Positions 12,301 to 25,500 of a DNA stretch of 64,000 bases are shown piece after piece (position 1 is the first letter of the stretch; every line of letters begins with the position of its first letter). The stretch is from assembly GCA_013399015.1 (NCBI GenBank), contig VWZX01002691.1, positions 459,878 to 523,877 of the forward strand, written 5' to 3'. Position numbers and translations under genes: made by a program. The stretch comes from Galbula dea. Its lineage: Eukaryota > Chordata > Aves > Piciformes > Galbulidae. A model generated the notes under the pieces. That model was not told the DNA's origin and made no database searches. It saw nothing but the letters and a program-made list of their open reading frames with translations.

Positions 12301-12665
12301 ATGCCATAATAGAACACTTGTTGTATAGTCATCCTTTATTTTGTCTTCTCTTTCTTTGACAACCTGAGGTTTTCTCTTAATCCCTGTCTCAGCAGAGTTA
12401 AGAATGCTGCTCTTGGTTCCCTCCTCTCCTTTCCTGACATATACAGATGGCCTAAGGGCAAGGGAGACAGCTGGTTGTCCTAGCTGTAGGTAGAGAAACA
12501 GAAATATGAATTTGCAGAAGCAAAACATTGATTTCCCTGTTACATGGGTAGAGTCACCACAGTGCAGAAATTGCCCTGGTCATCTGAGTCACATGCCACG
12601 GTAATGAGCCCTGTGCATATTCCTAATTTGTGCCCTTATGAAAATAAATGTGCTAGTTTACATAC
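12301..12665 (+). other. Putative 3' UTR of the small gene
   Basis: Non-coding sequence from the stop at 12300 to just past an AATAAA, followed by T/G-rich sequence as expected at a cleavage site. It is a UTR only if the upstream gene model is right. Confidence 0.3.
12643..12648 (+). promoter_or_regulatory. Poly(A) signal AATAAA
   Basis: Canonical AATAAA about 340 bases after the candidate stop codon, with GT-rich sequence (TGTGCTAGTTTA, then TGGGTTGG) downstream. It gives a natural 3' end for the small plus-strand gene. Such hexamers are common in AT-rich DNA. Confidence 0.35.
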
Positions 12666-13038
12666 TTTATTTTGCAAGTGGGTTGGATCAGAGGCTGCAC
12701 AATGTCAGTTATCACAGCTCCAGGAATTAATAGTGATCTTTTATTATATCATGGGAACTTGATTTCATAGCTCTGTTCATCATCTCTTCGGTAATTTTTC
12801 ATCTTCCCTTTTTCCTCCTAAATCTGAATGTATTCCTCCCTATCCTAGAATAGATGCTAAGGCTGCAGAGACACAAAACCTCTATAGAAATCCACAAACC
12901 TTCATCTGGCCTCATCATTAGCAAACTACACTGCTCCACTTATTTCAAGAACCTGAAATAACTTCCCTTGCCTTAGCTGTAATTTCTGCTCTACAGTGAT
13001 ACACCCAAGCAGAGGTGTAAAGCACAAACCAACAGAAC
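12666..13038. other. Unremarkable non-coding spacer
   Basis: AT-rich sequence between the putative poly(A) site and the first CR1 piece. Nothing recognised. Confidence 0.5.
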
Positions 13039-13125
13039 AGAATCATAGAATCATTAAGGTTGGACAAAACCTCCAAAATCAAGTCCAACTGTTGACCTAA
13101 CACCTCCATGCCACTAAACCATGTC
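13039..13125 (-). mobile_element. CR1 LINE 3' fragment
   Basis: Starts with the inverted CR1 terminal repeats (AGAATCATAGAATCATTAAG), then GGTTGGACAAAACC and AAGTCCAACTGTTGACC, typical of the extreme 3' end of CR1 read on the opposite strand. Only about 85 bases are present, so it is strongly 5'-truncated. Confidence 0.9.
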
Positions 13126-13179
13126 ACAAAGTTTCAGGGCAATAGTGTTTGCTTATTATTTTGACTTAATTTTATATAG

Positions 13180-13608
13180 CACAGCAGAGGACTGGAGGAC
13201 ATCTCCTACGAGGACAGACTCAGTTGGGGTTGTTCAGTCTCCAGAGGAGAAGGCTCCGAGGAGACCTTATTGTGGCCTTCCAGTGTCTGAAGGGGGCCTA
13301 CAAGAAAGCTGGTGAGGGACTTTTTAGGAGGTCAGACAGGGATAGAACCAGGGGAAATGGGTCTAAGGTAGAGGAGGGGAGATTTAGGCTGGATACTAGG
13401 AAGAAGTTCTTCACTATGAGGGCGGATAGGCAGTGGAACAGGTTGCCCAGAGAGGTTGTGGAAGCCTCATCCCTGGAAGCTTTTAAGACAAGGCTGGATG
13501 GGGCCCTGGGCAACCTGATCTAGTCGATGGTGTCCCTGCCAAGCAGGGGGGTTGGAACTAGATGATCTTTGAGGTCCCTTCCAACTCTGACGATTCTATG
13601 ATTCTATA
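13180..13608 (+). mobile_element. CR1 LINE 3' end with ORF2 remnant
   Basis: About 430 bases of CR1 ending in GATTCTATGATTCTATA. The frame 13224-13523 (99 codons) encodes the C-terminal end of the CR1 ORF2 reverse transcriptase, with hallmark stretches RRRLRGDLIVAF, DRTRGNGSK, GRFRLDTRKKFF and WNRLPREVVEA. The copy is 5'-truncated, as is normal for CR1. The frame is open through this piece but has no host-gene meaning. It lies about 55 bases from an opposite-strand CR1 fragment. Confidence 0.97.
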
Positions 13609-16600
13609 AAAGAGCAAAAGCCTATCATGCACCAAAATCACGATCTTAAGAGATCCCCAGCGCACCAGCAGCACTGACTGCCCACATCCCCAGTTCTTCA
13701 GTCCTGTTTGGGTTATGGAAAAGCCATGTGAAATGTGGGGAGCACACTCAGTGATATGACACAGGAATCTGCCTTTCTCCAGGCTTCTTGGCACTGGGCC
13801 TGACTCTCAAAAAAAAAAAAAAAGGGCAAAAGGGAACATTTCTAGTGTGCGTTGTAATCCCTGCAACTGAGATGCTATTCTCAGTTTTTAGGCAAAAGGC
13901 ATTAGTTTGGAGAGGGGCTGCATGAATATTTGGCAATCACATAAAATGTCTCTGAGACTGAGCATGTTCAGTCCCTCCTGCAGGATTGGTTTTAACCCTT
14001 TCCTGTCTGTATAGCTTCATCTCCATTTAGAAGAGCTTCATTTATATATTTCTTATGAAAATTAAGTAATTTATTTGACAAAATCCTTGCTGCAAAGTAG
14101 TTTAGGTCTTCAAAGTATGTACCAGTGCAATTTTACACTTCTGTTTTTATACAGTCTTCAAAACATTATTTGTTTTCCCTCACCTTCCCTGCTAGTAGCA
14201 TTACTGAATCAAATCTTTAAGGCTACATTTTTATTCTGATAAATCTGGCCTGTAATGTTGCGGGGATTTGAGTTTATTGTACAAACTTAACTGAACAAAT
14301 AAAGATTCTAGCAAGACAAAACTAACAGCAAATAATTTCTTTCTAATGTAGCAAAATGAGGTTAAAATTAGCTCAGCGTTAGCTAACATGCACCAGTTAA
14401 CAAAGCCTTTTCCCTAGTCTAGCATATATCTCTTCCTTCAATTTAGCTATTTGAGGACCATCCTAAAATTGGAAACCAAATTTAAGCTTAAAAACCAAGG
14501 CAAAAATAACAAGCCTGAATTTATAGCAGGAAAACATTGTGAATAGAAGTTAGTTAATATGGTTAGGTTTACTTAACAACAAACACATTTTTAACCACAC
14601 AAATCCTTTTTCCAATCTAAGCAATCTAGAAATAACTAACACTTTAAGAGTGTTGTAAGAGACTTGTAATATATAATGACAAAATTCCTGGCTATGTAAT
14701 TATAGCAATTCAAGCTGTGGAGACTCAAGTTCACAAAATTATTTTATTTTACTATCCACAGAAAAGGGGGGGGAAAAAAGGGAAATGAGATTTTCAGGGC
14801 TTACTAGACCATTTCCTTAAGTTCTAGATCACACCTTCTTCAGAAAGTTGTTTTGGTATTTAATCCTACAGGTCCTATTGCTTTTATTAGGAATCTGAAA
14901 TAACTGTGAGCAAAGGATATCCACTTTTGAGTTAGTAAAGGGGAATTAAGCCCATCTGCCCATAGTCACAGAGCAAATCAGTGACAAGTTTCTGGTTCAT
15001 CTTTTGCTTCTCTTACTTATGTTATGCCAAGGAGCCTCCTTTGTTACTCAGTGCACAACTGCATTTGTACAGCATCAAGAAGAGAGACAGTTCCTGCCCT
15101 GGACAATCTGAGATTTTTGGAATAGCAATTTTAGTTTTCTTCAAGGTTTTAGAGACTTCTTATATATAAGAACTCTGTGATGTCAGTTGTAGCTCTCAAG
15201 GAAAGAATGAAAAAAGATACTAATCATCCAATGACATGGCAAATAAGGCATCTGAAAGAACAAGTGCATATGGATACAGGTTTATGTAGCTTTAGCTGAG
15301 ATAGATCATATTATTTCTGAGTTATCAGAATTCCTGTGTGTATAGAAATACTGAAGCCTGCCCGTTGACATGATATCTCTCAACCTGTTCTGTTTTGGAA
15401 GATAGATTCCTTCAGAGATTTCTTCTTTTATGTCACCAAACTTACTGAAGGCAGTGAAGAGTTCGGAGGATATTTGGCTTTAAGACACTTAGAAACAGGA
15501 ACTGGGATGTGATGGAGAAAGTTAGTCTTTCCCAGCCTCTGCATGGGAAAGGCTGTTGAGGAGTCCCTGCTTAACCATTCACTCCTGTCTTCAAACTGTG
15601 GTGTTGTCTGGAAAGTGGCCAGGTAGAGAGGGGGATGCCACAGCATGGCAGATGATGCAGCACGATGCAGCACCGGCCCAGGGCTGATGCCCAGGAACCA
15701 CAGGGCAGATCAAGCAGTGTCATACCAAGAGAAAATATACTGGAAAGGGAGGATCCTTTTGCCTTAGAAAGTATTTCAGATCACAAGTGGAGGGTGGGGA
15801 ACATGATGAGCATGACCAGACATAGGGAAGTGGTTTAAAGCCATGATGTGAATAGAATAAAAAGAATTTCAGTGAACGATGCAGCCATCAGGAAATTAAA
15901 AACAGGTTATTTTAAATGTGGCTAAAAGCGGACATGGCAGACATCAGCATAACCAGACTGAAGCTGATATGTCTCTGTAATATGCTGGCACAGTCTTCAA
16001 CAGAAGAACTACAGAACTTTGGGGATTTTGTTTTAAAGGTTGGGTATTGATTACATTCTTCTTTTTTCCCCCAACAATTTTATAGTCTGTTGCTTTTCCT
16101 TAACATTTTGGTTTGTGTATTTTGGACATAATTAATTCCTGTCTATTTTTGGAAAAGCAGCCTTCTATTTCCTCTCTTTTCTACCATTCCTCTTCTGTTA
16201 ACTTTTTTCAGGATTTCTAACCCTAGGCCTAGTTTGCAATTAAACTGACATTGATGAAAGGATATTTACCTAAACTGTCCCAGTGGGCCAGAGCTTGTGT
16301 TCTTAGGCTTAGCTGTGGTGAGAACCTTTTAGGCAAGATGCTAATGTAATATGCTTCCCAAAATCAAAGATTTGCATAACTCATACTCATCTGAGAACAG
16401 TGTCAGAGAAGACAATGTTATTATTCAGGGAAAGTATAAAAAATATAAAGTTAGTCTTCAAGCCCACATAGTATTTATTATATGACTGAAAAATAAAAGC
16501 CTTTGGGCAGTTTTGAGCATTAGCTAATTTATGTAAATGTATTTTCATTGTACTGAACTGGGTAATCCTGCTCAGTGTGCTGGTCAGGGCGACCCAGCTA

Positions 16601-16799
16601 CAGCCATTCCTTGCTCTGAGATCTTTGTTTGTTACGTCAAAGAGAGTCTGAAGTTGTCAAAGCAGCATTTCAGAGAAGCAACTCGCCACCTCCCAGATGT
16701 TGGGGCCACTAAAACTCCCTCCATCCATACCTCTTTCTCTAATGAAAATCAGTTGTGCTATGCTTTGAATTACCATCTCCTTCAGCATTTTTGTGAAAG
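13609..16799. other. Non-coding stretch
   Basis: AT-rich DNA with an A16 run at 13809-13824, a G-rich run at 14766-14773 and very AT-rich sequence at about 14.2-14.75 kb. Short frames only. No gene or repeat family recognised. Confidence 0.6.
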
Positions 16800-16955
16800 A
16801 GAATCATAGAATGGCTCAGGTTGGAAGGCACCTTAAAGATCATCTAGTTCCAACTCCCCTGCCATGGGCAGGGACGCCACATGCACTAGACCAGGTCATC
16901 CAGGGCCACATCTAGCCTGGCCTTAAACACTGCCAGGGATGGGGCCTCCACAACC
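16800..16955 (-). mobile_element. CR1 LINE 3' fragment
   Basis: Begins AGAATCATAGAATGGCTCAG, followed by GGTTGGAAGGCACCTTAAAG and the usual ATCTAGTTCCAACTCCCCTG. The CR1 3' end is on the minus strand, and the match fades after CTCCACAACCT near 16955. Confidence 0.95.
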
Positions 16956-19900
16956 TAGAAGTAGAGCTCCTGGGCCACTCAGCCCAGAACAACTATCAGA
17001 GAGGGAAATTTAGTTAGACTTCTGCATAAATAACTTTCCACCAATTTGAAAACAGTTCATTTGGAAGTGAAGTCATAGCAGAGCACTTGACTTTGGCATG
17101 ACTCTTTTCTAGTCAATGATGTACAGGGGAGGTCAGGCTTTTGCAGGCAGGAGGGATGCTCCATACATGGCCTAGTGCAGTAATGAAGAAACCAGAAAGC
17201 GTTCTCTCTGTCAGCTATGGACATGTCATGTTCCAAATTTTCCTTATGCAGCACACTGCATACACAACACCAAGTGACTTCACCGTTGCAACCAGCCTGT
17301 GTCTCTCCCGTGCATTGTACCACTTCTCCGCCCAGCACACACTGTTGGTGGTGCAATTAACGCAGCAAGGAGTGCCTGCCACCTTTGAAACGCTAGCTTT
17401 CGTGTGAGGCTTCAGCTACTCACTGCTGAAGTCACTCTTGAAGTAAGTTAGTCCCTGCAGTGACCAAATGCCCTTAGAAAACAATTCTCAAGCAAGCTAT
17501 GTCTGTACTGAATACTGAATACTCAATACCAGGGTTTCTATTTCAAGAAGGCTATTTCTATTTTCATGTATATAATATAGCCAAGCTATAATCAGGAGAA
17601 TCATATCCACCCTCAGTCCTCTCTATAAATATTTAGTGCTGTATGAGATAAGCTTATCCACAAGGTCCACAACTATCTTTTAGCTCACAGACTGGGTTAA
17701 ACTTTTACCATTTTAAACTAGATTTTTTTAATTACAATCCTTCACTGAAATTTAGAAAGTTTCCACAGTTAGGAGGTAGTGGTATTTCAAGGTTTCAGTT
17801 TCAAGTTTTGAGATGGATAAATAACAACATGGGGTTTGTAGAATTTCATAGTTACTTATGTAATTCTCATTTCACACTTGCATCATCTGATGCGCCTTTC
17901 AGTTAATCCTGATTGATAGCAACGTAAGTGAAAACAGGATTTGGTTCAGTATTTAAATCAAAACTAATACACTACAGGTAAAGACAAATACATACGTACT
18001 TATGCAAAAATAGCAAAGTAGCAGGCTTGATGCTGCTGCCGTTTCCATTGAGTTACATAATTTGTGATTGTCTTAGTTGAGCAACACCTCAGATCACAAA
18101 AAGGTTGTATGCATGTGCAAGTTCACCAGTATTACACTTATTCATTAATTCTTTAGAAAAGGTAAGATCCTCTAACATATCTCATAATCTCTAGAATTCT
18201 TCATGAACTGAACAGGAACTTCAGTAGCTGCATGCTGTTAAATTACTACCTGCACCCCCAAAGGCCTACCTTTTCTTCATTCCCACTCCAAATGCAGACC
18301 TCGTGAACCCTTGGAAATCACTAAATCTCATTTATACGAGACTCATATCCCTGAAGGATAGAATTTAAATGGATAGTACTGTCAGGAAAACTTCTGAAAA
18401 AGGCAGATGAAATATGAAGAATGGCATAAATAAAGCCTTTTATATAATTCAGACTGAGGTTACAAATATGAGGAAGTAATAATGAAATAACTTACCTTGA
18501 GAAATTCTCTCTTGGCATATTTGGATTGACATCATGTACAACAAATTTTTTCTAGCCACTATTACGTTATCACACGATCAGTGGTGTCAAAGGTGGCTTC
18601 TCTTTCACCTGTCTCTCTGAGGCAAGCAAAGGCTTCTCAACTCCCCCTTCATATATTTCAGAAGCTTTACACCTCGATATCAATAAGTGTCAAGATAGCA
18701 ATACTTCTGTCTCTTTTTGCTAAGATCAGAAGCTTTACAGCTTGTTATCAATAAGTGTCAAGGTAGCAATACTTTTCTTTTTGCTAATATACCTTGAGAT
18801 CAATAATCAATACTTCTGCTTACCTTTTTTTCCCAGAAGATATGGATTAGCTGAGTAGAGCAAAGGAAGAGGGAGGGAGGTCTTCTAAAGATGTCTGGTG
18901 GTACTAATCCAGGAGAACTTGGTCTGAGACAAAGTAGACAGTTGATTCACCACAGTGTCATTGGACGGACGCAGTCATGCGGGAACAAGGCAGGGCAACA
19001 CTTCTCTCTTTAGAAAAGGTTGTGGTCACATTCTTCACCCTGATCCTGTAAGCAACACATAATTAGAAACAAGAAAAACTCTCCTAGAATTAACAAGGAA
19101 GGGATTGGATAAACTTGCCAGCAAAGAAGGGTGGAGAAAATATGGATTATCTGGAGAACATAATTGGGCTGATCCAAAGCATACTAATATTAGTGAGAGG
19201 TTTTCTGCTGGCCCAGACTGGTTTTTCCAAATCTTTTTCCATCAATTGCAAACATTGGCAGCAATGATTGGGTGTTTTACACAACCTTTCTTCTATCTTT
19301 GTCTCCTCTCTTCCTCTTTAACATGAGATTAATCTCATCTTAATCCTACCTCTAGTCACTTGTACTGGTGCTACATGAATCTCCATAGGAATATGCTGTT
19401 AACTGGTCCCTAAAGGACAACTTAAAGGCGAAAAGTCTGTCATGGGCTTTAAATGCCCTTTACCTGACATGAGGTGGTTGATGAACCTTTGGAACCTTTT
19501 TATTTCTCTTCCTTCTCCTGACTTGCCAACTCTCCTCACCCTTTACTCTCAGTCTAGGGGAGGAGTATAAATTCTGACATAATAAAAATGAAAAAAAACA
19601 CAAACCACTCCCTTTCTTCAGGTGAGTCATCTGCAGATATCCAGAAAATGTACAGCATGGAAATTACCTCTGGTTCAGGGCATTAAGAATACAAAGTACC
19701 TCCTTACAGTTTCTTTGGAAAAACAAATATGGAGTACCTCTAACTTATAAATAAAGAAAATTAATTTCCTACTGTTAGCAGTTGAGGACTAGAATAACCA
19801 GATTACAAACCTGCTGTGAATTTGCTACACAGGGTGGTGTGCTGCTGCATTGCCTCAAGGACAGTTCCAAAGGCAAAGTGTGGTGCAAAAGGGTGAACTT

Positions 19901-20264
19901 GGTTCCTCCTCTGCACCCATGGCAAAAGCTCTCCCCACAGCAGCTGGTGTCTGGCACAGCACTGATCGCTCAGCCTGTTGGCACAATTCCCTTTTCCAGC
20001 AGAATGGGCAGTGAGCCAGAGCCTCACCTTTTCTCCACCTTCTCGTCTCTCCACACAAATGGATGGCAAGAGAAGAAAACAATAGTCCCAAAGAGTCCCA
20101 TCTTTTCTTACAATGCCAGTATCTATCTAGCTACAAAGAGTCTAGAATACAGATCATAATCTCTTCAGTAAATAGCCACGTGTCCCTAGAGGCTTAAAGG
20201 AATACATTGGTTTGTTTAATATTATACTAATTCATAATCTGATTAAATATTAAAGGAACCCACA
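16956..20264. other. Non-coding stretch containing a short tandem duplication
   Basis: Mostly AT-rich sequence without a recognisable gene. Two overlapping opposite-strand frames at 17.06-17.41 kb look like chance. A 68-bp tandem duplication at 18659-18790 is listed separately. Confidence 0.6.
18659..18820. repeat. 68-bp tandem duplication plus partial third copy
   Basis: CAGAAGCTTTACACC at 18659 recurs as CAGAAGCTTTACAGC at 18727. The rest of the unit (ATCAATAAGTGTCAAG, TAGCAATACTT, TTTTTGCTAA) repeats with a few substitutions and a small deletion. A degraded third piece (GAGATCAATAATCAATACTTCTGC) follows to about 18820. It looks like a small local duplication of unique sequence rather than a known satellite. 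Confidence 0.85.
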
Positions 20265-20886
20265 GATCATAGAATCACAGGATAGTAGGTTGGAAGGGAC
20301 CTCTGGGGATCATCTAGTCCAACCTCCCTGTCAAAGCAGGTTCACCTAGATCAGGTTACACAGGATCACGTCCAGGTTGGTTTTGAAAGTCTCCAGAGAT
20401 GGAAGCTCCACAGCCTGTCTGGGCAGCCTGTTCCAGTGCTCCACCACTCTCAAAGGGATAAAGTTTTTCCTTACTTTCAGGTGGAACCTCCTGTGTTCTA
20501 GTTTGTACCCATTGCTCCTTGTCCTGTCACTGGCCACTACTAAAAAGAGATTGGCCCCATCCTCTTGACACCTGCCCTTTAGATGTTGACAAGCATTGAG
20601 AAAATCCCCTCCCAGTCTTCTCTTCTCCAGCCTAAATAGGCCCAGGTCTCTCAGCCTTTCCTTGTAGAAGAGGTGCTTCAGTGGCATAATCATCATTGCA
20701 GACCTCTGCTGGACTTTCTCCAGTAGTTCTTTGTCTCTCTTGAATTAGGGAGTCCAGAACTGGACACAATACTCCAGACATGGCCTCACTAGGGCAGGGT
20801 AGAGGGAGATGAACACCTCACTTGATCCACTGGTCACACTTTTCTTAATGCAGCCCAGGATACCGTTGGCCTTCTTGGTTACAAGA
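20265..20886 (-). mobile_element. CR1 LINE 3' end, about 620 bp
   Basis: Inverted CR1 terminus (GATCATAGAATCACAGGATA), then GGTTGGAAGGGACCTCTGGG. The minus-strand frame 20346-20696 (116 codons) is ORF2 C-terminus, with LGLFRLEKRRLGGDF, HRRFHLKVRKNF and HWNRLPRQAVELPSLE. The frame breaks upstream, though recognisable CR1 continues to the ATACCGTTGGCCTTCTTGG segment. A 5'-truncated, decayed copy. Confidence 0.97.
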
Positions 20887-22004
20887 ACACATCATTCTTG
20901 CATTGAATTTACATATAGCTTTTTCTTTTACTGTAAGGTGACAAATGAATGTGTAAATCTTCCTTAAATGCATTAGATTAATGCCTGTGACAACTATAGA
21001 GGGTGCTTTCACAGCACTGCCTGGTGTTTTAAATCTTAGTGTCACAAAAGCCACATTTACTTTAGTGATCTCTACCGAATCAAAACACACTAGGAAATCT
21101 TCCCAAACATTTACCCAAAATGTATTTTGAAATCTGTCTACTGCTTCCAAGGGAAAATGAAAAGTCAGTGACTGATATTTGAATTGCTCACATGCACTTA
21201 ACATTTGACATGCTTCACTGGTTATTAAGCAAGGGCTTGCTGGAGTTAGACCCTGTATGTACACACAAGAGTAACCAGCCATGGGTCTTGCAGCGACCTC
21301 TGTGGCCTAAGTCATTGCTTCTGTGAAGGTTTCTTGGGTCCTACTCTGATGTGGGAGTGTGGTGGGCTCCTGCCTGCAAATGTTTGTGCACTCTGCAAAC
21401 TGAGGGTTTCAATGTCCTCCCCAACTGCAGCATTGGCTCACTGCTGCCGAAACCCTTCTCTATCAGATTGCCCAATCCCAGCTGAACCATTGCCAAGCTT
21501 ACAGCATACCTTAAACAACAGGTAGGCCTTCAGTGCACGGTCACCCCAGTGCAGGTATAACCTTCCCCTTCTGTGAGATTTCAATGTCATAACACAGGAG
21601 AATATTTGTGGAACTTAAGGTGTGGCATTTGAACCCTTTGGAAAAGAATGGTATTTGCAAGAGTGTCCCTACAGATCCACATACCTTCTTACTGTGTTTT
21701 TAATTTTAAGGTGTTTCCTTAGCAAATTATAAAATATGGTTCATTTATACATTACAATTGCATTTTCAAACTGCTGTCAATTACAGATCTTGCAAATCAC
21801 ATTCATAACCCTCCTGCTTTATGAATACCTCAGTCCTTCCTGAAGAATTAAGATTAAGCATAGCTAAACAAGATGGATATGTTATGGATTGTAAAATACA
21901 CACATTTATACATGCATATTTAATTTTATCATTCTAGAGTTATGTTTCCTTTGGGGTGGGTTTTTTTGAATACTTACTTGGAAGCTCCAGACACCTGGTA
22001 TCTG
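20887..22004. other. Non-coding stretch
   Basis: No repeat or gene recognised. The 145-codon minus-strand frame ending at 20845 starts in unique DNA and runs into the CR1 element, so it is treated as chance. Confidence 0.55.
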
Positions 22005-22510
22005 AAATGAGACCTGGAATTCCACATCTAGCTCTGCACACTCAGCACAAGACAGTCATGGACCTGTTGGAGCAGGTCCAGAGGAGGGCCATGAAAATGG
22101 TCAGAGGGCTGTTCCTATGAAGAAAGGCTGAGAGAATTGGGATTGTTCAGCCTGGAGAAGAGAAGGCTCCAGGCAGTCTTATCATGGCCTTTCAATACTT
22201 AAAGGGGTCTTATAAAAAAAATGGGGACAGATTTTTTACCAGGGACTCTAGCAAAAACTAGACGGTAAGTTTTAAACTGCAAGAGAGTAGATTTATGTTG
22301 GACTTGCAGAAGAAGTTCTTTAAAATGAGAGTGATGAGACACTGGAACAGGTTGCCCAGAGAAGTTGTGGGTTCCCATCCCTGGAAGTGTTCAAGATCAG
22401 GCAGGAGGGGGCTTTGAGCAACCTGATCTAGTGAAAGATGTCCCTGCCATTGGGCAGGGGGGTGGATCTTTAAAGGTCTCTTGCAACCCAAACTGCTCTG
22501 TAATTCTTGA
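22005..22510 (+). mobile_element. CR1 LINE 3' end, decayed
   Basis: Contains ATGGACCTGTTGGAGCAGGT, CAGAGGAGGGCCATGAAAAT and GAACAGGTTGCCCAGAGAAG, then the CR1 3' UTR with GGTCTCTTGCAACCC and a worn tail (CTGTAATTCTTGA). The ORF2 frame is interrupted by stops and small indels, so this is an old copy. Confidence 0.93.
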
Positions 22511-25500
22511 GTGACCAGGTGAGGAACTGAGTATCTGTGTTAGTGCACCCAAGTCAGAATATCAGATCCACCATTGCAAACTGAGGATATTTGAAGTCAA
22601 CTCGCAAATGAATCCCAAGATTCAGGACCCTTATTTCCAAATGGATTTTTTTAAGGGAAACAGAATACAGTGCAGCATCTGAGCCAACAAGATAGGAACT
22701 CATCCCTTGTTTAAATTTTGTCACAGAAGCTCAAAATGAAATCAGTAGCTCTGCAGTAGTGTGGTAAGCAATAGTATGATCAGAAAACAGGCTGTGGAAA
22801 ACACAAGGAAGGAAACTTTGATTAACATAATTTCAGTGTGTAACAAGAAAAGGGCCAATGAAAGTCTTAATAACATTTCAATTATTTTATTAAGGCTTTG
22901 AAAAGACTAACGATTGAGAAAGGGAAGAGAGGAATCAGCAGGAAAACAACCCCAAAACAACAAGAATTCCTCAAGGTCTTATTGCAAAATTAGGCTTTAA
23001 ATCCAGTTTATATCCAGTATTCCTCCACTGAGAGGCCTCTGTCACTGATCCCTGGGGACATGAGGCTGATATTCCTGATATACAGCTCTGGTAGGAGGGG
23101 TAAACTCCTTTACCGAAGTGGCAAAGCAAGTAGGGTGTCACTGCCTCCTGGGAAAGAGAACAGGCTGGCTTTATTTTAATCATGGTATTTGTGTTTATGA
23201 TCCACTGTTATGCTCTAAGCAAAGCCAAACAGCTTTTCTTTTTGCTTGAAATGTGTATGAAATGTGTGGGCATGAAGAGGACAGTCTGGTGAGGCAGATG
23301 ATGAAAGAACCTGCTAACATAAAAGCAAAGCTGCAGCAGGAAGCTGAAAGGATTCTCTAGGTAGATTTGTTACAGAAGCTTCTAGTTTTGATGAGACAGA
23401 GGTACAAAGATAAGCAAAAGGATTTTGATTTCCTGAGCTGCTTTGATGAGCTGAAGTGGCCACATTAAACCCACCAGCAGCCAGAGGTTTTACCTGTCAT
23501 GACAATGGGACAAGGATTTCTGCCACTTGTGAAATATTTGTATTGTTGTCTCTTGTGTGCCTAGGCACTCTATGTTTAAAAAAAAAAAAAAAATAAAGGA
23601 AAAACCTGGAGAGCAGAAGAATCCTTAAATCACTTCTTTTGTGTCCTGAACCTGATGTCTCAAAAATCAAAGAACAACCTTCCCCTCAGACATCCCTGAA
23701 CCCCAGTGGGGAGGGAAACCCCACCAAGGAAGGGCTCTTTTGCCATCCAGCGGAGTGAGGGGGAGGTAAAGAAAAAGCTCTAATAGACATGTCTTGCATG
23801 GGGTTTTTCGTACTTTATGTTACTCTGCTTGGGAGGCATTGCTAAGAAATGGAATTTACAAACTGGGGAAAAGTTTGCAGCTGTAACAGCAATATTTATA
23901 GTTTTGTAATTTGTGTGTAGCTTTGTGAAATGTATCTGGGTAAATGGCTGTCCCAGAGGAAGGCAATAGTTAATGTCCAGCTGCAAGTGAAAGGTTAGGG
24001 GTTATGATTAGCTGGCTTGGGAGGGTCATGAGATTTTGTTTTCCAGACTGTATAGGCATAGGAGGCAGAAAAAGCAATTTCCCTGCCTCCTTGAAGAACC
24101 ATGTCTAGCTCCTCATTCACATCATTTCAGCTGAAGGCTGTGGGTAATTCTCAGTGTTAAAGCACTGTAGAAGTCCCACAGTGCAGGAGATGGGTGGATG
24201 GCTGTGCTGGGTCAGGAACAGCTGGCTAAGGGTGGAAGGGCTCTTGGCAGATCTGCCAAGGCTCACAGAGGTGGAGCAGCCAGAAGCATGGCCAGCAGGG
24301 AGCCAAGCAGCTAGGAGAGCATTGCTTTACATGGCACTTTATCACCCGACAAATCTTAGCTTTCACTTACTGCAGATGGAAAGGTCTAGTCTAGAAATTG
24401 CTTCCTTAGAGGAAAAGACTATGAGCTATTATAGTTAAAGAATAACCATAACAGTTGGTTGCTATCACTCTGTTTATCTACCTGGTCAGATTTTTGTTCT
24501 CCCTTAGAAAAAATAAAACAAACAAAAAACCCCCAAAAAAACTTTTTTAATTGTTTGATTCACGTTTGCCAGTAGGGAAAATCAGCTAGTTTGGTATAAT
24601 TTTCCCAGTTGTCCAGGCATGACCTCCATGTGACCACTTTCAGAGCAGCTCCCCTCAAATCCTTGTTGCTGCCAGTCTCATCCTGGCAGGAAGGTTACCT
24701 CTGAGTAACGGGAGCAGTGTTTCAAAGAAATGACTGCATTCTTCTTTTTCCAGAAGATCCCTGCTACCAGTGGTATGTAGGATGGAGGATATGTCATCTC
24801 AGGATATACTAAGGCAGTGTAATCTACCTCATTAGTTACAAAAGGAAGCAAACAAGGAGATCCTAGGAAGAAAAAAGGGCACTGTACTAAATAACTAAAT
24901 ACCATCCCAGACTCTATCAGACTTCTTGGCTCTGAGCAATTATGAATAATGCTGGCTACATGGGATGAAACTTAACTTTTAACTGCATTTTCATAGTCAC
25001 TTCAAACTAATCTGTTGGTACAGTTTATGAAAGAAGCAGTCTTGTCTGCCAGTGTGTCCTCAGCAAAGCTATTCCCTTTTATTCCTCCCCCTTCACACAT
25101 GGAGCAATTGTATTTGTCTCTGTGTGGCACGCACTGGGGCAGCTGATTCACCCAGAGGGACAAGCCTGCTGCAACCACACTTACAACCTCCCCATATCCC
25201 CTTCAAGGTTACAGCTGTCCTGGTAATGACAGGGAATAAACCCATAAAGAACACAGAAGGGGTTTGCTAACCCAGATAGGTTTCCTGGTTTGTTTGGGGT
25301 GGGGTTGGGGTGTGATGTGGTGACATCTTCAAGCAGTGATGACAGCACAGCAACACTCCCCAAGTACTGCGAAACAAGGGAGCAGCTAAAACACTTAAGA
25401 CTTGAAACGCCCTGGAGTTAGCAACAGTTTCAGCATATGCTAGCTTGATGCTATTTTATGTTATTGCTGTGTAACATGTTAACTTCTAGACGTCACAGCC

